A stretch of DNA of 64,000 nt, taken from assembly GCF_003688415.1 (NCBI RefSeq), contig NZ_REFJ01000003.1:124001-188000 (forward strand). Reading direction: 5' to 3'. The notes under the pieces are model-generated. The model had not been told where the DNA came from and did no database searches. It saw only the letters and a program-made list of their open reading frames with translations. Positions 40,567 to 49,861 of this stretch are shown here, in pieces. This DNA comes from Umboniibacter marinipuniceus. GTDB lineage: Bacteria; Pseudomonadota; Gammaproteobacteria; Pseudomonadales; DSM-25080. The first letter of the stretch is position 1; each line of letters starts with the position of its first letter. Both the position numbers and the translations under genes were made by a program.

Positions 40567-43247
40567 TAAGGCTTTTGCCCCGCAGGAAGCAGCTGAGAAA
40601 TGGGTAACAGCAACAGTAAACGAGGCAACAGTATTAGTGCTCCAGTAAGAGCTAATACCATCGCCGATGCGGTCAATAATCCGAAAACCACCGAAGGCGT
40701 AAACTTAGAGAGCGCCAGTACTGCAAACCCCAGAACCACTGTCCACGAGGTATAGCTCATTGCCGACCCAATGGTGTGATGGGCGCGAGTGAGCGCTGCG
40801 CGCTTGTCACCGTCGACAGCGAGCTCATGCTGATAGCGAATGACATAGTGGATACAATCATCCACACCAATACCCACTACGATCGCCGCAATCGTGATAG
40901 TCATAAAGTCCAGCGGCAAACCCGCCAACCCCATGAAGCCCACGATACATATTGCCGCCAAAAGGTTGGGGATAATCGCGACTAACGCCAAGCCCAAGCG
41001 CCTAAAGAGCAGCCAGAACATGACAAAAATCCCCACGAATACCGCTCCGAGCGTTTCGATTTGCGAGCTAAAAAGACTCTGAACCATATTATTGTAAAGC
41101 ACTAGCATTCCGGTGGCTTCAACCCGACCTGCCAACCCCGCCTCATCGTTCGCAAAGGCCACGATATCATCAACATAAGATTGACGAGATAGACCAGGCG
41201 TTGAGTCGACTATGCGGACTTCAATGCGCGCCTCGTCAGTCTCCTCATGCCAATATGGACGCACCACCTGCGCGGCAATATCCTCGGGCATAACGGTCTT
41301 TAAAAACGCCAAGGTGAAATCATCTAGAGGCCCCTTGTTAAGCCCCTCTGCTACGTCGATGGTGGTGACAAGACTCATCACTTTGCCAGAGGCCTCGAGT
41401 TCGTCAATGTACTCGTGAAGCTGTCTTAGTTCATTAACGCCAGACATAGAGAACCACCATGACGTAGCGGATGTTTCACCACCGAAATCATCGAAGCCAC
41501 CGTTAGTGTCGAAACCGTCGTCAAAACCGCCACCGAAACCGTCGTCAAAACCGCCACCGAAACCGTCGTCAAGGCCTTCACTTGACGCAACGTTCCCGTT
41601 TCCGCCATCTTCAGCACTATCCCCTCCAGAACCCGCATCGTATTCTTTGGAGTTAGCATCGTATTCTTGCGAGTCAGCGCCAAATCCGTCATCGAAACTT
41701 CCGCCGGAAGGAAGTTCCATGTCGTTGGCGGATCGCGGTGCACTAACAACAATTTCAAGCGGAGTGGTACCTCCTAATTCACGATCTATCAATGCCATGC
41801 CTTGATAGATCTCGGTATCCTTGGCGAAGTAATCGATGAATCGATTTTCTACCTTCACTTGCGTAACGCCATAGGATGCCCCGAGTAGTAACAGTACTGA
41901 CACCACGAAAATCTGTTTGCCTCGATGCAGCGATAGCTGTCCCCATGAAGCCAAAATCTTCGATGTGAACGAGCTTCTTTCGACCTCCGCCTTCGGTTTG
42001 CTCAACGCCACCAGCAAGGGGAATAGCGCAAAGGTCAGCACCAGGGAGAGCGTAATCCCCATTGCCATGATTTGTCCGAAATCGATTACAGGCCGTATAC
42101 CGCTGACCACCAGTGATAGGAAAGCGACCAAGGTAGTCAGTACGGAATAAAAACATGGCTTCCACATACTATGCAGGGTGGACCATAAAACGTCGTTCAG
42201 CGACGCATCGGAGAGCGCCCGGAGTTCTCTAAATCGAACCGATAGATGAATTCCAATAGCCAACGAGATAATGAGCAAAAGCGAGGCGAAATTCGAAGAA
42301 ATAACCGATAACCGCCAGTCAATGGTCGCCAACCAGCCGGACATCAAAATAACCACGCTCGCACTCATGGTGAGTGGGATCGCTACCCAACGCCAATTCC
42401 TGAAGAACACGGCCAATGCAGCAATCATTAACGCTAGGCTTGCCAAGCCGAACACTTGAATATCTCTTCGAATAAAATCGAGCATATCGGAGGCAATCAT
42501 AGGGACGCCGCCAATGAAGATATCCGCATCGCTGTCATATTTCGCAACGACGCTCCGCAATTCAGCTAAGCGCGCTTTGGTAATATCTTGCTCTTGAGAT
42601 CGATAGGCAAGTAACGCAGCCTGAGCGTCTTCGAGCGCTAAATTGGCGTCTGGTAACTCCGATTGCTCAAGTAACTGGTTTCGTCGATCCACCAGCGCGT
42701 AGTAATCCGTATCAACAGGCAATGAGACAAGCAATGCGGTGGTGGCGTTATCCTTACTTAGAAGCGTATCTCGATACACTGGGCTCTCATGAAACTCAGC
42801 CCGCGCCATCTCGATATCTACCTCGGCGTTAAGCAACGTTCGCGCTTCAGAACTCAAGCTCTCCAAGCCAACTGGTGGGCTTTGAAGTAACGGTACATTT
42901 AGCACCGACATAACCGATTCAACGCCCTCAATTTGAGCCAAGTCGTCTTGAAGCGCTTCGAGAGTGGCTAATGATGATACTGACAGCGCATCGCCATCGT
43001 GGGCTCTAAACGCAAGAACAAAGAAATCGCCAGAGCGATAGCGCGTAGACACGGAGCGATAGAGAGCGAGGCCTGGATCAGTTTCTAGGGTTAAGGAGTC
43101 CGACGAGGCATCCAATCTTGCATTGGGGATTTGCCAGAGAGAGGCGCCTACAAGACCAACAAAAACGGTAATTATTAGTAGTCGTAGCGACATCCAGCGA
43201 GCGAAAAAAGTGGGCGCTTTATGAACCGCGAAAGCGTCATCTATCAT
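40566..43247 (-). CDS. RND-superfamily (MMPL/patched-like) exporter with acidic insertion
   Basis: This large inner-membrane protein has 893 residues in two RND halves. Each half has one leading helix, a periplasmic domain and a bundle of about five helices. The second bundle carries GIGVDDCIHYVIRYQHE, and the first has the weaker counterpart LAIGIHLSVRFRE. The family includes hopanoid and lipid exporters. Residues about 505-590, in the second periplasmic domain, form a low-complexity Gly/Asp/Phe/Ser stretch partly encoded by a 24-bp tandem repeat. No membrane fusion or outer-membrane partner is nearby, as usual for this COG1033-type group. The substrate is unknown. Confidence 0.85.
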   Translation of the reverse strand: MIDDAFAVHKAPTFFARWMSLRLLIITVFVGLVGASLWQIPNARLDASSDSLTLETDPGLALYRSVSTRYRSGDFFVLAFRAHDGDALSVSSLATLEALQDDLAQIEGVESVMSVLNVPLLQSPPVGLESLSSEARTLLNAEVDIEMARAEFHESPVYRDTLLSKDNATTALLVSLPVDTDYYALVDRRNQLLEQSELPDANLALEDAQAALLAYRSQEQDITKARLAELRSVVAKYDSDADIFIGGVPMIASDMLDFIRRDIQVFGLASLALMIAALAVFFRNWRWVAIPLTMSASVVILMSGWLATIDWRLSVISSNFASLLLIISLAIGIHLSVRFRELRALSDASLNDVLWSTLHSMWKPCFYSVLTTLVAFLSLVVSGIRPVIDFGQIMAMGITLSLVLTFALFPLLVALSKPKAEVERSSFTSKILASWGQLSLHRGKQIFVVSVLLLLGASYGVTQVKVENRFIDYFAKDTEIYQGMALIDRELGGTTPLEIVVSAPRSANDMELPSGGSFDDGFGADSQEYDANSKEYDAGSGGDSAEDGGNGNVASSEGLDDGFGGGFDDGFGGGFDDGFDTNGGFDDFGGETSATSWWFSMSGVNELRQLHEYIDELEASGKVMSLVTTIDVAEGLNKGPLDDFTLAFLKTVMPEDIAAQVVRPYWHEETDEARIEVRIVDSTPGLSRQSYVDDIVAFANDEAGLAGRVEATGMLVLYNNMVQSLFSSQIETLGAVFVGIFVMFWLLFRRLGLALVAIIPNLLAAICIVGFMGLAGLPLDFMTITIAAIVVGIGVDDCIHYVIRYQHELAVDGDKRAALTRAHHTIGSAMSYTSWTVVLGFAVLALSKFTPSVVFGLLTASAMVLALTGALILLPRLLLLLPISQLLPAGQKP
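41512..41576. repeat. 24-bp tandem repeat inside the RND exporter gene
   Basis: A 24-bp unit beginning AAACCGTCGTCAA recurs at 41512, 41536 and 41560. The first two copies are identical and the third is partial. On the coding strand each unit gives eight residues of the type GFGGGFDD. The period is a multiple of three, so copy-number change would keep the frame. Confidence 0.85.
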
Positions 43248-43251
43248 TCAG

Positions 43252-43854
43252 TTATTTTCCCCATTTAGGCTGAAGCATTTGCTCAACCTTCAATTGATCG
43301 AGAATGCGAGCTACGACAAAATCGATAAGATCCTCAATAGACGAGGGCTTATTATAAAAGCCAGGGCTAGCTGGCAATACCATCGCACCGACCTCGCTGA
43401 GCTGGAGCATATTTCGTAGGTGTATGGTCGAAAGCGGAGTTTCACGAGGAACAAGAATGAGCGGCTTGCGCTCTTTTAGCATCACGTCCGCAGCTCGTTC
43501 AATAAGATTATTGGAGGCTCCCACTGCGACCGCGGACAAGGTACCACCAGAGGCGGGACAAATGACCATTGCATCCGGTGCATTGGACCCTGAGGCTGGG
43601 GCGGAAAACCAATCCGTTTTAGCTAATAACTCAAAGCTACCTGGGGCATTAACATGTTTGGCGGCAAAGACCTCTGCCCTACCTGCATGATCTTGGGGTA
43701 ACTGGGTGCTAGTTTCCGTATTTATCACCACGCACGCCGCATCAGATACCATCAGATAGACGTGACATCCCGCCGCGGTGAGGGCCTCTAAGAGTCGCAA
43801 ACCATATTGCGCTCCGCTTCCCCCTGTTAGTGCTAAAGATATTCGTCTCGTCAC
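43252..43854 (-). CDS. ubiX: Flavin prenyltransferase UbiX
   Basis: UbiX prenylates FMN to make the cofactor of the decarboxylase UbiD in ubiquinone synthesis. The 200-residue flavoprotein starts with the family loop LALTGGSGAQYGLRLLE. MVICPASGGTLSAVA and LILVPRETPLSTIHLRNM are characteristic. The start is a GTG, three bases after the mpl stop. ubiD is not in the window. It is the second gene of the mpl-ubiX-RND-YkgJ run. Confidence 0.96.
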   Translation of the reverse strand: MTRRISLALTGGSGAQYGLRLLEALTAAGCHVYLMVSDAACVVINTETSTQLPQDHAGRAEVFAAKHVNAPGSFELLAKTDWFSAPASGSNAPDAMVICPASGGTLSAVAVGASNNLIERAADVMLKERKPLILVPRETPLSTIHLRNMLQLSEVGAMVLPASPGFYNKPSSIEDLIDFVVARILDQLKVEQMLQPKWGK

Positions 43855-43857
43855 GTC

Positions 43858-45201
43858 TTACTCCTTGAGGTGGGCGATAATTTCTTGATGAAGTCCGCCA
43901 AAGCCACCATTACTCATTACGACAACATGCTGATAATCAGTTAGCTCAGACAGAAGATGTGACCTCAGGGCCGCAAACTCAGTTACTACTCGCTGATCTG
44001 CTGATTGGATCACCCTGTCGAGCCCTGCTTGGCCATTATCATCAAACCACAAAACCGCGTCGGCCGCTGCTGCGGATGACCCTAGTAGCGGATTATGAAC
44101 TCCGGACTTCATGGTGTTAGAACGCGGTTCGATCACCGCCAAGATCTTTTCATTGGCCACTTTCTCGCGCAGGCCATTCAGGGTTGTTTCAATCGCCGTT
44201 GGGTGGTGGGCAAAATCATCATAAACTTTCAAGCTGGGCGTATCCCATAGGCATTCCATTCGCCTTTTTACCCCCGCGAATTGACTAAGCGCCTCACAGG
44301 CGAGAGACGGTACCACTCCTACATGGCGGGCGGCAGCGATAGCGGCCAGGCCGTTACTAACGGAATGATTACCGGTTAGACTCCAAGCCACTTCGCCAAC
44401 CTTATCACCACAAAGGTAAACCGAAAAGCGTGAGCCATCAGCGTTGATAAGTTCAGTATCCCATCCGTCTGAACAACCTAGTTTCATTTGTTCTGACCAG
44501 CACCCCTGCGCCAAAACCTCTGCCACTGCCTCCGACTTCGCGGGATAAATCACTTGCCCCGAGCGCGGCACCAGACGGATAACGTGGTGAAATTGCCGCT
44601 GTATCGCGGCAAGATCCGGAAAGATGTCAGCATGATCGAATTCTAAATTATTAATAATAAGTGTTTTAGGCTGGTAGTGGACGAACTTACTTCGCTTGTC
44701 GAAAAAAGCGGAGTCGTACTCATCTGCCTCCACAATAAAGAAAGGCGAATTGCCGAGCCTCGCTGAGCGTTCAAAACCAAGCGGAACGCCACCAATTAAA
44801 AAGCCCGGCGACATTGCCGAAAATTCAAGAATACTAGCAACCATTGTTGCTGTGGTGGTCTTTCCATGCGTCCCTGACACGGCAATGACCCAGCGTTCAG
44901 GTAGAACATGATCGTGCAAAAACTCAGGCCCCGACGCATAACGAAAACCGCGCTCTAAAATTTCCTCTACCAGTGGATTACCTCGGCTCATGGCATTACC
45001 GATAACATAGATATCAGGATTGAGTGTGACTTGAGATGCGTCATAACCCTGGATAAGCTCAATGCCAGCTGACGCTAACTGAGAACTCATTGGTGGGTAG
45101 ACATTTTTATCACAGCCACTGACACGATAACCAAGTTCCTTAGCCAAAATTGCTAAGCTTCCCATAAAGGTGCCGCAGATACCCAAGATATGTATGTGCA
45201 T
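43858..45201 (-). CDS. mpl: UDP-N-acetylmuramate:L-Ala-gamma-D-Glu-meso-DAP ligase
   Basis: Mpl recycles peptidoglycan by joining the freed murein tripeptide to UDP-MurNAc in the cytoplasm. The 447-residue Mur-ligase-family enzyme begins MHIHILGICGTFMGSLA, has the ATP loop SGTHGKTTTATM, the central HADIFPD region and the C-terminal SNTMKSGVH. The N-terminal ICGTFMG separates it from MurC (GxGGxGM). It is the first gene of its operon, divergent from the phosphofructokinase gene. Confidence 0.95.
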   Translation of the reverse strand: MHIHILGICGTFMGSLAILAKELGYRVSGCDKNVYPPMSSQLASAGIELIQGYDASQVTLNPDIYVIGNAMSRGNPLVEEILERGFRYASGPEFLHDHVLPERWVIAVSGTHGKTTTATMVASILEFSAMSPGFLIGGVPLGFERSARLGNSPFFIVEADEYDSAFFDKRSKFVHYQPKTLIINNLEFDHADIFPDLAAIQRQFHHVIRLVPRSGQVIYPAKSEAVAEVLAQGCWSEQMKLGCSDGWDTELINADGSRFSVYLCGDKVGEVAWSLTGNHSVSNGLAAIAAARHVGVVPSLACEALSQFAGVKRRMECLWDTPSLKVYDDFAHHPTAIETTLNGLREKVANEKILAVIEPRSNTMKSGVHNPLLGSSAAAADAVLWFDDNGQAGLDRVIQSADQRVVTEFAALRSHLLSELTDYQHVVVMSNGGFGGLHQEIIAHLKE

Positions 45202-45367
45202 TAATCTTCCTACAAGTTGGTAAAGTGAGAAACTATTGCTTAGTCGGCAAGCAAGCTACTTAGCTAAGTGACATCGCTTAGAATACCCTGTTATTTGCCC
45301 CATGCAAACGCTGTAAAAAGGCGTTAGAATAGCAATCCTCCACACTTTTAACAGGAACATTGTCGAC

Positions 45368-46624
45368 ATGACAATCAAAAACGCATTCTATGCTCAATCC
45401 GGTGGCGTCACCGCCGTCATCAATGCCACGGCCTGTGGTGTCATTCAAGCTGCTCGTCAACACCCAAACAAGATCGGTACGGTCTATGCTGGTCGTAACG
45501 GCATTCTCGGCGCCTTACGCGAAGAGCTTATCGATACCAACCAATACTCTGATGAAGACATTGCAGCACTGCGTCACACCCCTGCTGGAGCATTCGGTTC
45601 ATGTCGTTTCAAGTTAAGAAGTATCGAAGAAAGCCGCGCCGAGTATGAGCGCCTGATCGAGGTCTTTAAGGCTCATGATATCGGTTACTTCTTCTACAAC
45701 GGCGGTAATGACTCTCAGGATACCGCCCACAAAGTCTCACAGATATCAGAAACCATGGGCTATCCAATTCAGTGTATCGGTATTCCAAAGACGGTTGATA
45801 ACGACCTCCCCATCACCGACTTCTGCCCCGGCTTTGGCTCAGTAGCGAAGTACGTGGCCGTTTCCATCAAAGAAGCATCCCTCGATATCGCTTCCATGTG
45901 CGAATCATCAACCAAAGTATTCATCATGGAAGTGATGGGGCGTCACGCAGGTTGGATTGCCGCGGCGGGTGCTCTCGCCCAACAGGAAGAAGGTGATGCA
46001 CCACATATTATTCTCTTCCCTGAGGTGGCCTTTGATAAAGAAAAGTTCCTTAGCAAGGTCAAGCATTGCGTAGAAACCTATGGCTACTGCTCAATTGTCG
46101 CCTCCGAAGGGACCCACACTGGTGATGGTAGCTTCCTGGCTGCATCGGAAGCGTCAGTTGATGCTTTCGGCCATGCGCAATTAGGTGGTGTTGCACCAGT
46201 CCTAGCCAATCTCATCAAGGGTGAGCTAGGCTATAAGTATCACTGGGCCCTCGCCGATTATTTACAGCGCTCGGCACGGCATATTGCTTCGAAAACAGAT
46301 GTTGACCTAGCCTATCAAGCCGGTGAAAAAGCCATTGAATACGCACTCGAAGGCCTAAACTCAGTGATGCCGGCGATTCAACGCCTTGACAATGGCGAGT
46401 GGGGATTCATCCCGGCACCACTGAAAGATATCGCCAACGTTGAGCGCTTCATGCCGAAGTCGTTTATCTCTGAGGATGGCTTTGGTATTACTCAGGCGGG
46501 AAGGGATTATTTACTACCCCTCATTCAAGGTGAGGACTACCCACCCTACGTCAACGGACAACCGGTGTACGTTAAACTGGCGCACAACTTAACGCCAAAG
46601 AAACTCGCCAACTTCGATATCTAG
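45368..46624 (+). CDS. pfp: 6-phosphofructokinase, probably PPi-dependent
   Basis: The enzyme interconverts fructose 6-phosphate and fructose 1,6-bisphosphate. The 418-residue product has GGNDS at 112-116 and PKTVDND at 140-146. ATP-dependent enzymes have GGDGS at the first site; GGNDS or GGDDS, where an acidic residue replaces the glycine, goes with pyrophosphate use. The reaction is then near equilibrium and can serve glycolysis and gluconeogenesis. A soluble pyrophosphatase is encoded 3.2 kb to the right. The phosphoryl donor is an inference from the motif. Confidence 0.88.
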   Translation: MTIKNAFYAQSGGVTAVINATACGVIQAARQHPNKIGTVYAGRNGILGALREELIDTNQYSDEDIAALRHTPAGAFGSCRFKLRSIEESRAEYERLIEVFKAHDIGYFFYNGGNDSQDTAHKVSQISETMGYPIQCIGIPKTVDNDLPITDFCPGFGSVAKYVAVSIKEASLDIASMCESSTKVFIMEVMGRHAGWIAAAGALAQQEEGDAPHIILFPEVAFDKEKFLSKVKHCVETYGYCSIVASEGTHTGDGSFLAASEASVDAFGHAQLGGVAPVLANLIKGELGYKYHWALADYLQRSARHIASKTDVDLAYQAGEKAIEYALEGLNSVMPAIQRLDNGEWGFIPAPLKDIANVERFMPKSFISEDGFGITQAGRDYLLPLIQGEDYPPYVNGQPVYVKLAHNLTPKKLANFDI

Positions 46625-46992
46625 GCATCCCCCCAAAGGGCGATGTCCTCTGACGTCGCCCCTTCATTACACTCACCAAAAATAAACGCATCGCGCGGGT
46701 GGTCCAAGCGATCTATCACAAAATAACCTTCCCTACAGTAAGCTGAGCTTTTTAGCTCGCGCTCTAGTAGATCGTCGAAGGCACTGGCAAAACGTTCGGC
46801 ATTGTATCGCCCGCGCGAGCTCCGAATCAGCTCTTTGTCCAAATCCTTGTGAACTTCAAAGCGAAAACGTTTACTCCCGTCTATAGCGATTTGATGAGAC
46901 ATTGATGGCGTAAAATCGGTAACTCCAACTGTTCCCATCCGACAACCGATGACACCTATCACAATGATTAAACTACTGATCCACTTCATCAT
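46621..46992 (-). CDS. Small predicted lipoprotein of unknown function
   Basis: I do not recognise this 123-residue protein. It begins with a short lipoprotein signal ending in GVIGCRMG, so Cys17 is the likely lipid site. The mature part is charged, with two cysteines near the C-terminal half (AYCREGYF and FGECNEG) that could form a disulfide in the periplasm. The ATG overlaps the stop of tag by four bases, and its own stop overlaps the convergent phosphofructokinase stop by four bases. Overlap with tag supports that it is a real, translated gene. Confidence 0.7.
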   Translation of the reverse strand: MMKWISSLIIVIGVIGCRMGTVGVTDFTPSMSHQIAIDGSKRFRFEVHKDLDKELIRSSRGRYNAERFASAFDDLLERELKSSAYCREGYFVIDRLDHPRDAFIFGECNEGATSEDIALWGDA

Positions 46993-47585
46993 CCATTAAC
47001 CCTTAGTGCCGCGCAGGCCGAATGCCTTGGGCAGCTTAGTAAGTGATCGTTCACTAGACCCATTGCCTGCATATGAGCGTAAATAATTGTCGGGCCTACA
47101 AAATTAAAGCCCCGCTGTTTAAGATCCTTTGAGATTTGCTGCGACAACGGCGTTTCTGCCGGTACATCAGATAATTTTTCAAAGCTATTCTGGATAGCTT
47201 CACCCTCAACAAAGGCCCAAAAGTAGTCAGTTAACGTTAGTCCCTGATCACGCATATCCAAATAGGCTCGCGCATTGCGTTGGGCGCTGTCTACTTTTAG
47301 GCGATTACGAATGATACGCGCATCGCTTAGGATAGCTTGCTTCCTTTGATCACTCCATGCCGCAATTTTTTGGGCATCAAAATTGTCGTAAACAAGGCGA
47401 TAGTTCTCGCGCCGTTTTAATACCGTGATCCAGCTAAGACCAGCCTGAACGCCCTCCAACAGGAGAAACTCAAAGATTCGCTGTTCGTCACGAAGTGGCA
47501 CCCCCCATTCGGAGTCATGATAGTCCCGATAAATTGGATCGCTAAGACACCAACCGCAGGGTTCCTGCTTGTTGTCATTCTTCAT
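46989..47585 (-). CDS. tag: DNA-3-methyladenine glycosylase I
   Basis: Tag removes 3-methyladenine from alkylated DNA in base excision repair. The product has 198 residues, near the 187 of E. coli Tag. It shows CGWCLSDPIYRDYHDSEWG at the start, with Cys and His as zinc ligands, and HLLSC near the end as the other pair. FLLLEGVQAGLSW is the family core. The frame opens 57 bases earlier inside the upstream peptidase gene. The ATG at 47585 fits the family N-terminus and overlaps that gene by only 11 bases. Confidence 0.95.
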   Translation of the reverse strand: MKNDNKQEPCGWCLSDPIYRDYHDSEWGVPLRDEQRIFEFLLLEGVQAGLSWITVLKRRENYRLVYDNFDAQKIAAWSDQRKQAILSDARIIRNRLKVDSAQRNARAYLDMRDQGLTLTDYFWAFVEGEAIQNSFEKLSDVPAETPLSQQISKDLKQRGFNFVGPTIIYAHMQAMGLVNDHLLSCPRHSACAALRVNG

Positions 47586-49638
47586 CCAATAGCGTCTCCC
47601 AAAGAAAATTAAATACCAGTGCTTCCTTCGCCACAATATCATCGCCTGTCACGGCAATAGAATGACCTCCTGTGGCTCGCTCGTCGTAGTAGATAGGTTG
47701 ACCCAAAGCAGCTAAACGTTCGGCCAAACCCCGCGAGTGGGCAATGTCTACGCGATCATCGTTCTGCGCAGCCAACAACAAAATAGATGGATAGGATTCA
47801 TCGGCCTGAATATTATGTATTGGCGAGTACTGAAGGAGCCACTCCCTTTCCGCAGGAATTTCTGGATTACCGTATTCGACCATCCAGCTAGGGCCCGAGA
47901 GGCTTCGATGATAGTTCATCATATCCGTCAACGGGGCTTCCAACACAACTGCTGCAACTTTTCTTGGTGCTCGAATCGCCGCTGCCGCCGCAACCAAACC
48001 GCCATTTGATGCGCCGCGATAGGCTAATTGCTTCGCTGAACTAAGACCACGATCCGTCAATGATGATGCCACTGAAACTAGATCGTCAACCGTTTGATTT
48101 TTGTACTCACGCTGCCCTGCACGGTGCCACCAGCGCCCGTACTCCCCTCCCCCTCTAACCGCAGCGAATACCAACCTTCCGCCTCGCTCCAACCATAGTT
48201 TTGAGGCAACGGCGTTATTCACCGCGGCTACAGAGACCCCAAAGCCGCCATAGACATCGATCAGCGTTGGTGCGGATCTTCCTACGCTTTCAGTGGGAGT
48301 CACCATGAGGTAAGGAATTTCTTCGCCATCTGTTGCCTCGGCAAAACTCAGTTCCACCTCGTACGCTTCAGTATCCAGCTGGAATGTAGAGCGATCAATT
48401 TCCGTTGCCTGTGATGCCGAGATTAGCCATCTGCTGGGCCCTGATAGCAGCGTACTTTTCCTTACTACAAGCCCTTCATCTATGACAGCCTCAAGCTGCC
48501 AAGCTTCCAAATTGGCCGTCGCAATGACCCGTGGTTCCGATTGAAGTTGATCGCTGGTGACAAGTAGTTTGGTCTCAAAATTGTTATTCACTAACAAAAA
48601 GACCTCACTCTCCGTTACGGCAATCTGTTGGAGGCGCTCGCGATGAGAGAGCTGATAAACTAACTCCGTACCTTGAATAGCTTCAGTGCCATCACGCCAC
48701 CAAATTAGCTCGTCGGCTTGCGCGTCCTGCAAGGACCTTGATTGAAGCAGCCACCCGTCCCGATATCGACCGACCAAAAGCGAATCATGAGGGAAGTTTA
48801 ATGGTTGAAATGCGCCGTCGAGCCAATGGAAATAGCGTCTAGCGAAGAAGTCGACCCACTCTACCAACACTAATTCACCTTCCATCCAATTCACCGTCCC
48901 GCCCATTGAGTCCTGAGCAAAACTTGCCAGCACCGTCCGTGAGCCAGCTCGATCAATTTTCTCCAAGCGCATTGGATAACCAGCGGAACTGGTGAATTCC
49001 GCGGTTCCAGTATCCATTACTAACAGCGTGTCATCATCGAGCCACTTCACTTGATTACGCCCAGGAACGAGTTCGAAGCCGTCCTTAAGCCAATCCTGCT
49101 GGTCTAAACGATAGCTAGCGTGATAGATCGCATCCGTTCCGTTCTCCGTCACGCCTAAAATACATGGCCCTATTTCATAATCGCGACAATTTAGGTTGGC
49201 AAAGCGCCACTGTCGTTGATAACGCCGATTCAATGCGGCGATATCTACCAGGGTTCGCCACTGAGGATCACCCTTAATATAATCGGCCCTATTGGCGCAG
49301 CGATACCGCCCCTGATTATAGGGCGCGCGGTAATCAAGCAGGCACACAGCGCTTTGCTGCCAAATTAACCGCGGAAACTCGGCGCTAGCGTTTAGCGCCG
49401 TGACCGCAGCTGATTCGAGACGATCAAAACTATCCCACAACCAGCCATCGCCGAACCGCTCATGAGTCTGTTCGCTCAGCGCGCTAACCCAAGCTAAATC
49501 TTCAACTTCATCCCTAGTTTGGATATCGGCGGAGACGGTAAACGAATACAAAACGCTGACTGCAACCACTAAGCAAGTAATATGATGCCAACTGCATAGT
49601 GCTATTCGTTGACGCTTAGCTATCAGTAATTTAATCAT
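47575..49638 (-). CDS. Prolyl oligopeptidase family (S9) peptidase, exported
   Basis: This is a second S9 serine peptidase of 687 residues. A signal-like helix (about 23-38, ending TVSADIQ) follows a long positively charged N-terminus. A beta-propeller leads to the hydrolase domain, with Ser544 in GASNGG, Asp628 in NDDRVD and His659 in TGGHS. GGFGVS and AAVRGGGEYG match S9A enzymes. It is clearly related to but divergent from the lipoprotein peptidase at 8050. The end overlaps tag by 11 bases, so the two are probably co-transcribed. Confidence 0.9.
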   Translation of the reverse strand: MIKLLIAKRQRIALCSWHHITCLVVAVSVLYSFTVSADIQTRDEVEDLAWVSALSEQTHERFGDGWLWDSFDRLESAAVTALNASAEFPRLIWQQSAVCLLDYRAPYNQGRYRCANRADYIKGDPQWRTLVDIAALNRRYQRQWRFANLNCRDYEIGPCILGVTENGTDAIYHASYRLDQQDWLKDGFELVPGRNQVKWLDDDTLLVMDTGTAEFTSSAGYPMRLEKIDRAGSRTVLASFAQDSMGGTVNWMEGELVLVEWVDFFARRYFHWLDGAFQPLNFPHDSLLVGRYRDGWLLQSRSLQDAQADELIWWRDGTEAIQGTELVYQLSHRERLQQIAVTESEVFLLVNNNFETKLLVTSDQLQSEPRVIATANLEAWQLEAVIDEGLVVRKSTLLSGPSRWLISASQATEIDRSTFQLDTEAYEVELSFAEATDGEEIPYLMVTPTESVGRSAPTLIDVYGGFGVSVAAVNNAVASKLWLERGGRLVFAAVRGGGEYGRWWHRAGQREYKNQTVDDLVSVASSLTDRGLSSAKQLAYRGASNGGLVAAAAAIRAPRKVAAVVLEAPLTDMMNYHRSLSGPSWMVEYGNPEIPAEREWLLQYSPIHNIQADESYPSILLLAAQNDDRVDIAHSRGLAERLAALGQPIYYDERATGGHSIAVTGDDIVAKEALVFNFLWETLLDEE

Positions 49639-49789
49639 AGTGCTAAGACTAACGACTTAACGGTGATTGCACCAGTTACAATCTAGCGACTCGGCAGTAG
49701 CTACCCCAATGTAATAACCCAACTTCGAGCCTAGGCGTCCTTTAAAGGAGCCAATATTCAATAAAGACCGCTTTTTTGTGCGGGCAACG

Positions 49790-49819
49790 TTGTATAAATG
49801 ATGTTCGAGCGCGTATAAT
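49790..49819 (+). promoter_or_regulatory. Promoter of ppa
   Basis: TTGTAT (-35, 49790-49795) and a perfect TATAAT (-10, 49814-49819) are separated by 18 bases and lie 42 bases before the ppa ATG. This is the best sigma-70 promoter I could see in the window. Confidence 0.75.
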
Positions 49820-49861
49820 TCGGCCTTTCATTTTTTTGAAGTGACTTAAAGAGAGACGGCC

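Noticed and set aside
41512-41576. CRISPR-like repeats
   Set aside because: The repeats are contiguous, in frame and coding, with no spacers.
41506-41805. Plus-strand Pro/Ser/Lys-rich open frame
   Set aside because: It is the antisense shadow of the 24-bp repeat inside the RND exporter gene.
47586-47642. Longer Tag from an ATG at 47642
   Set aside because: It would add 19 residues before the conserved CGWC start and increase overlap with the peptidase gene.
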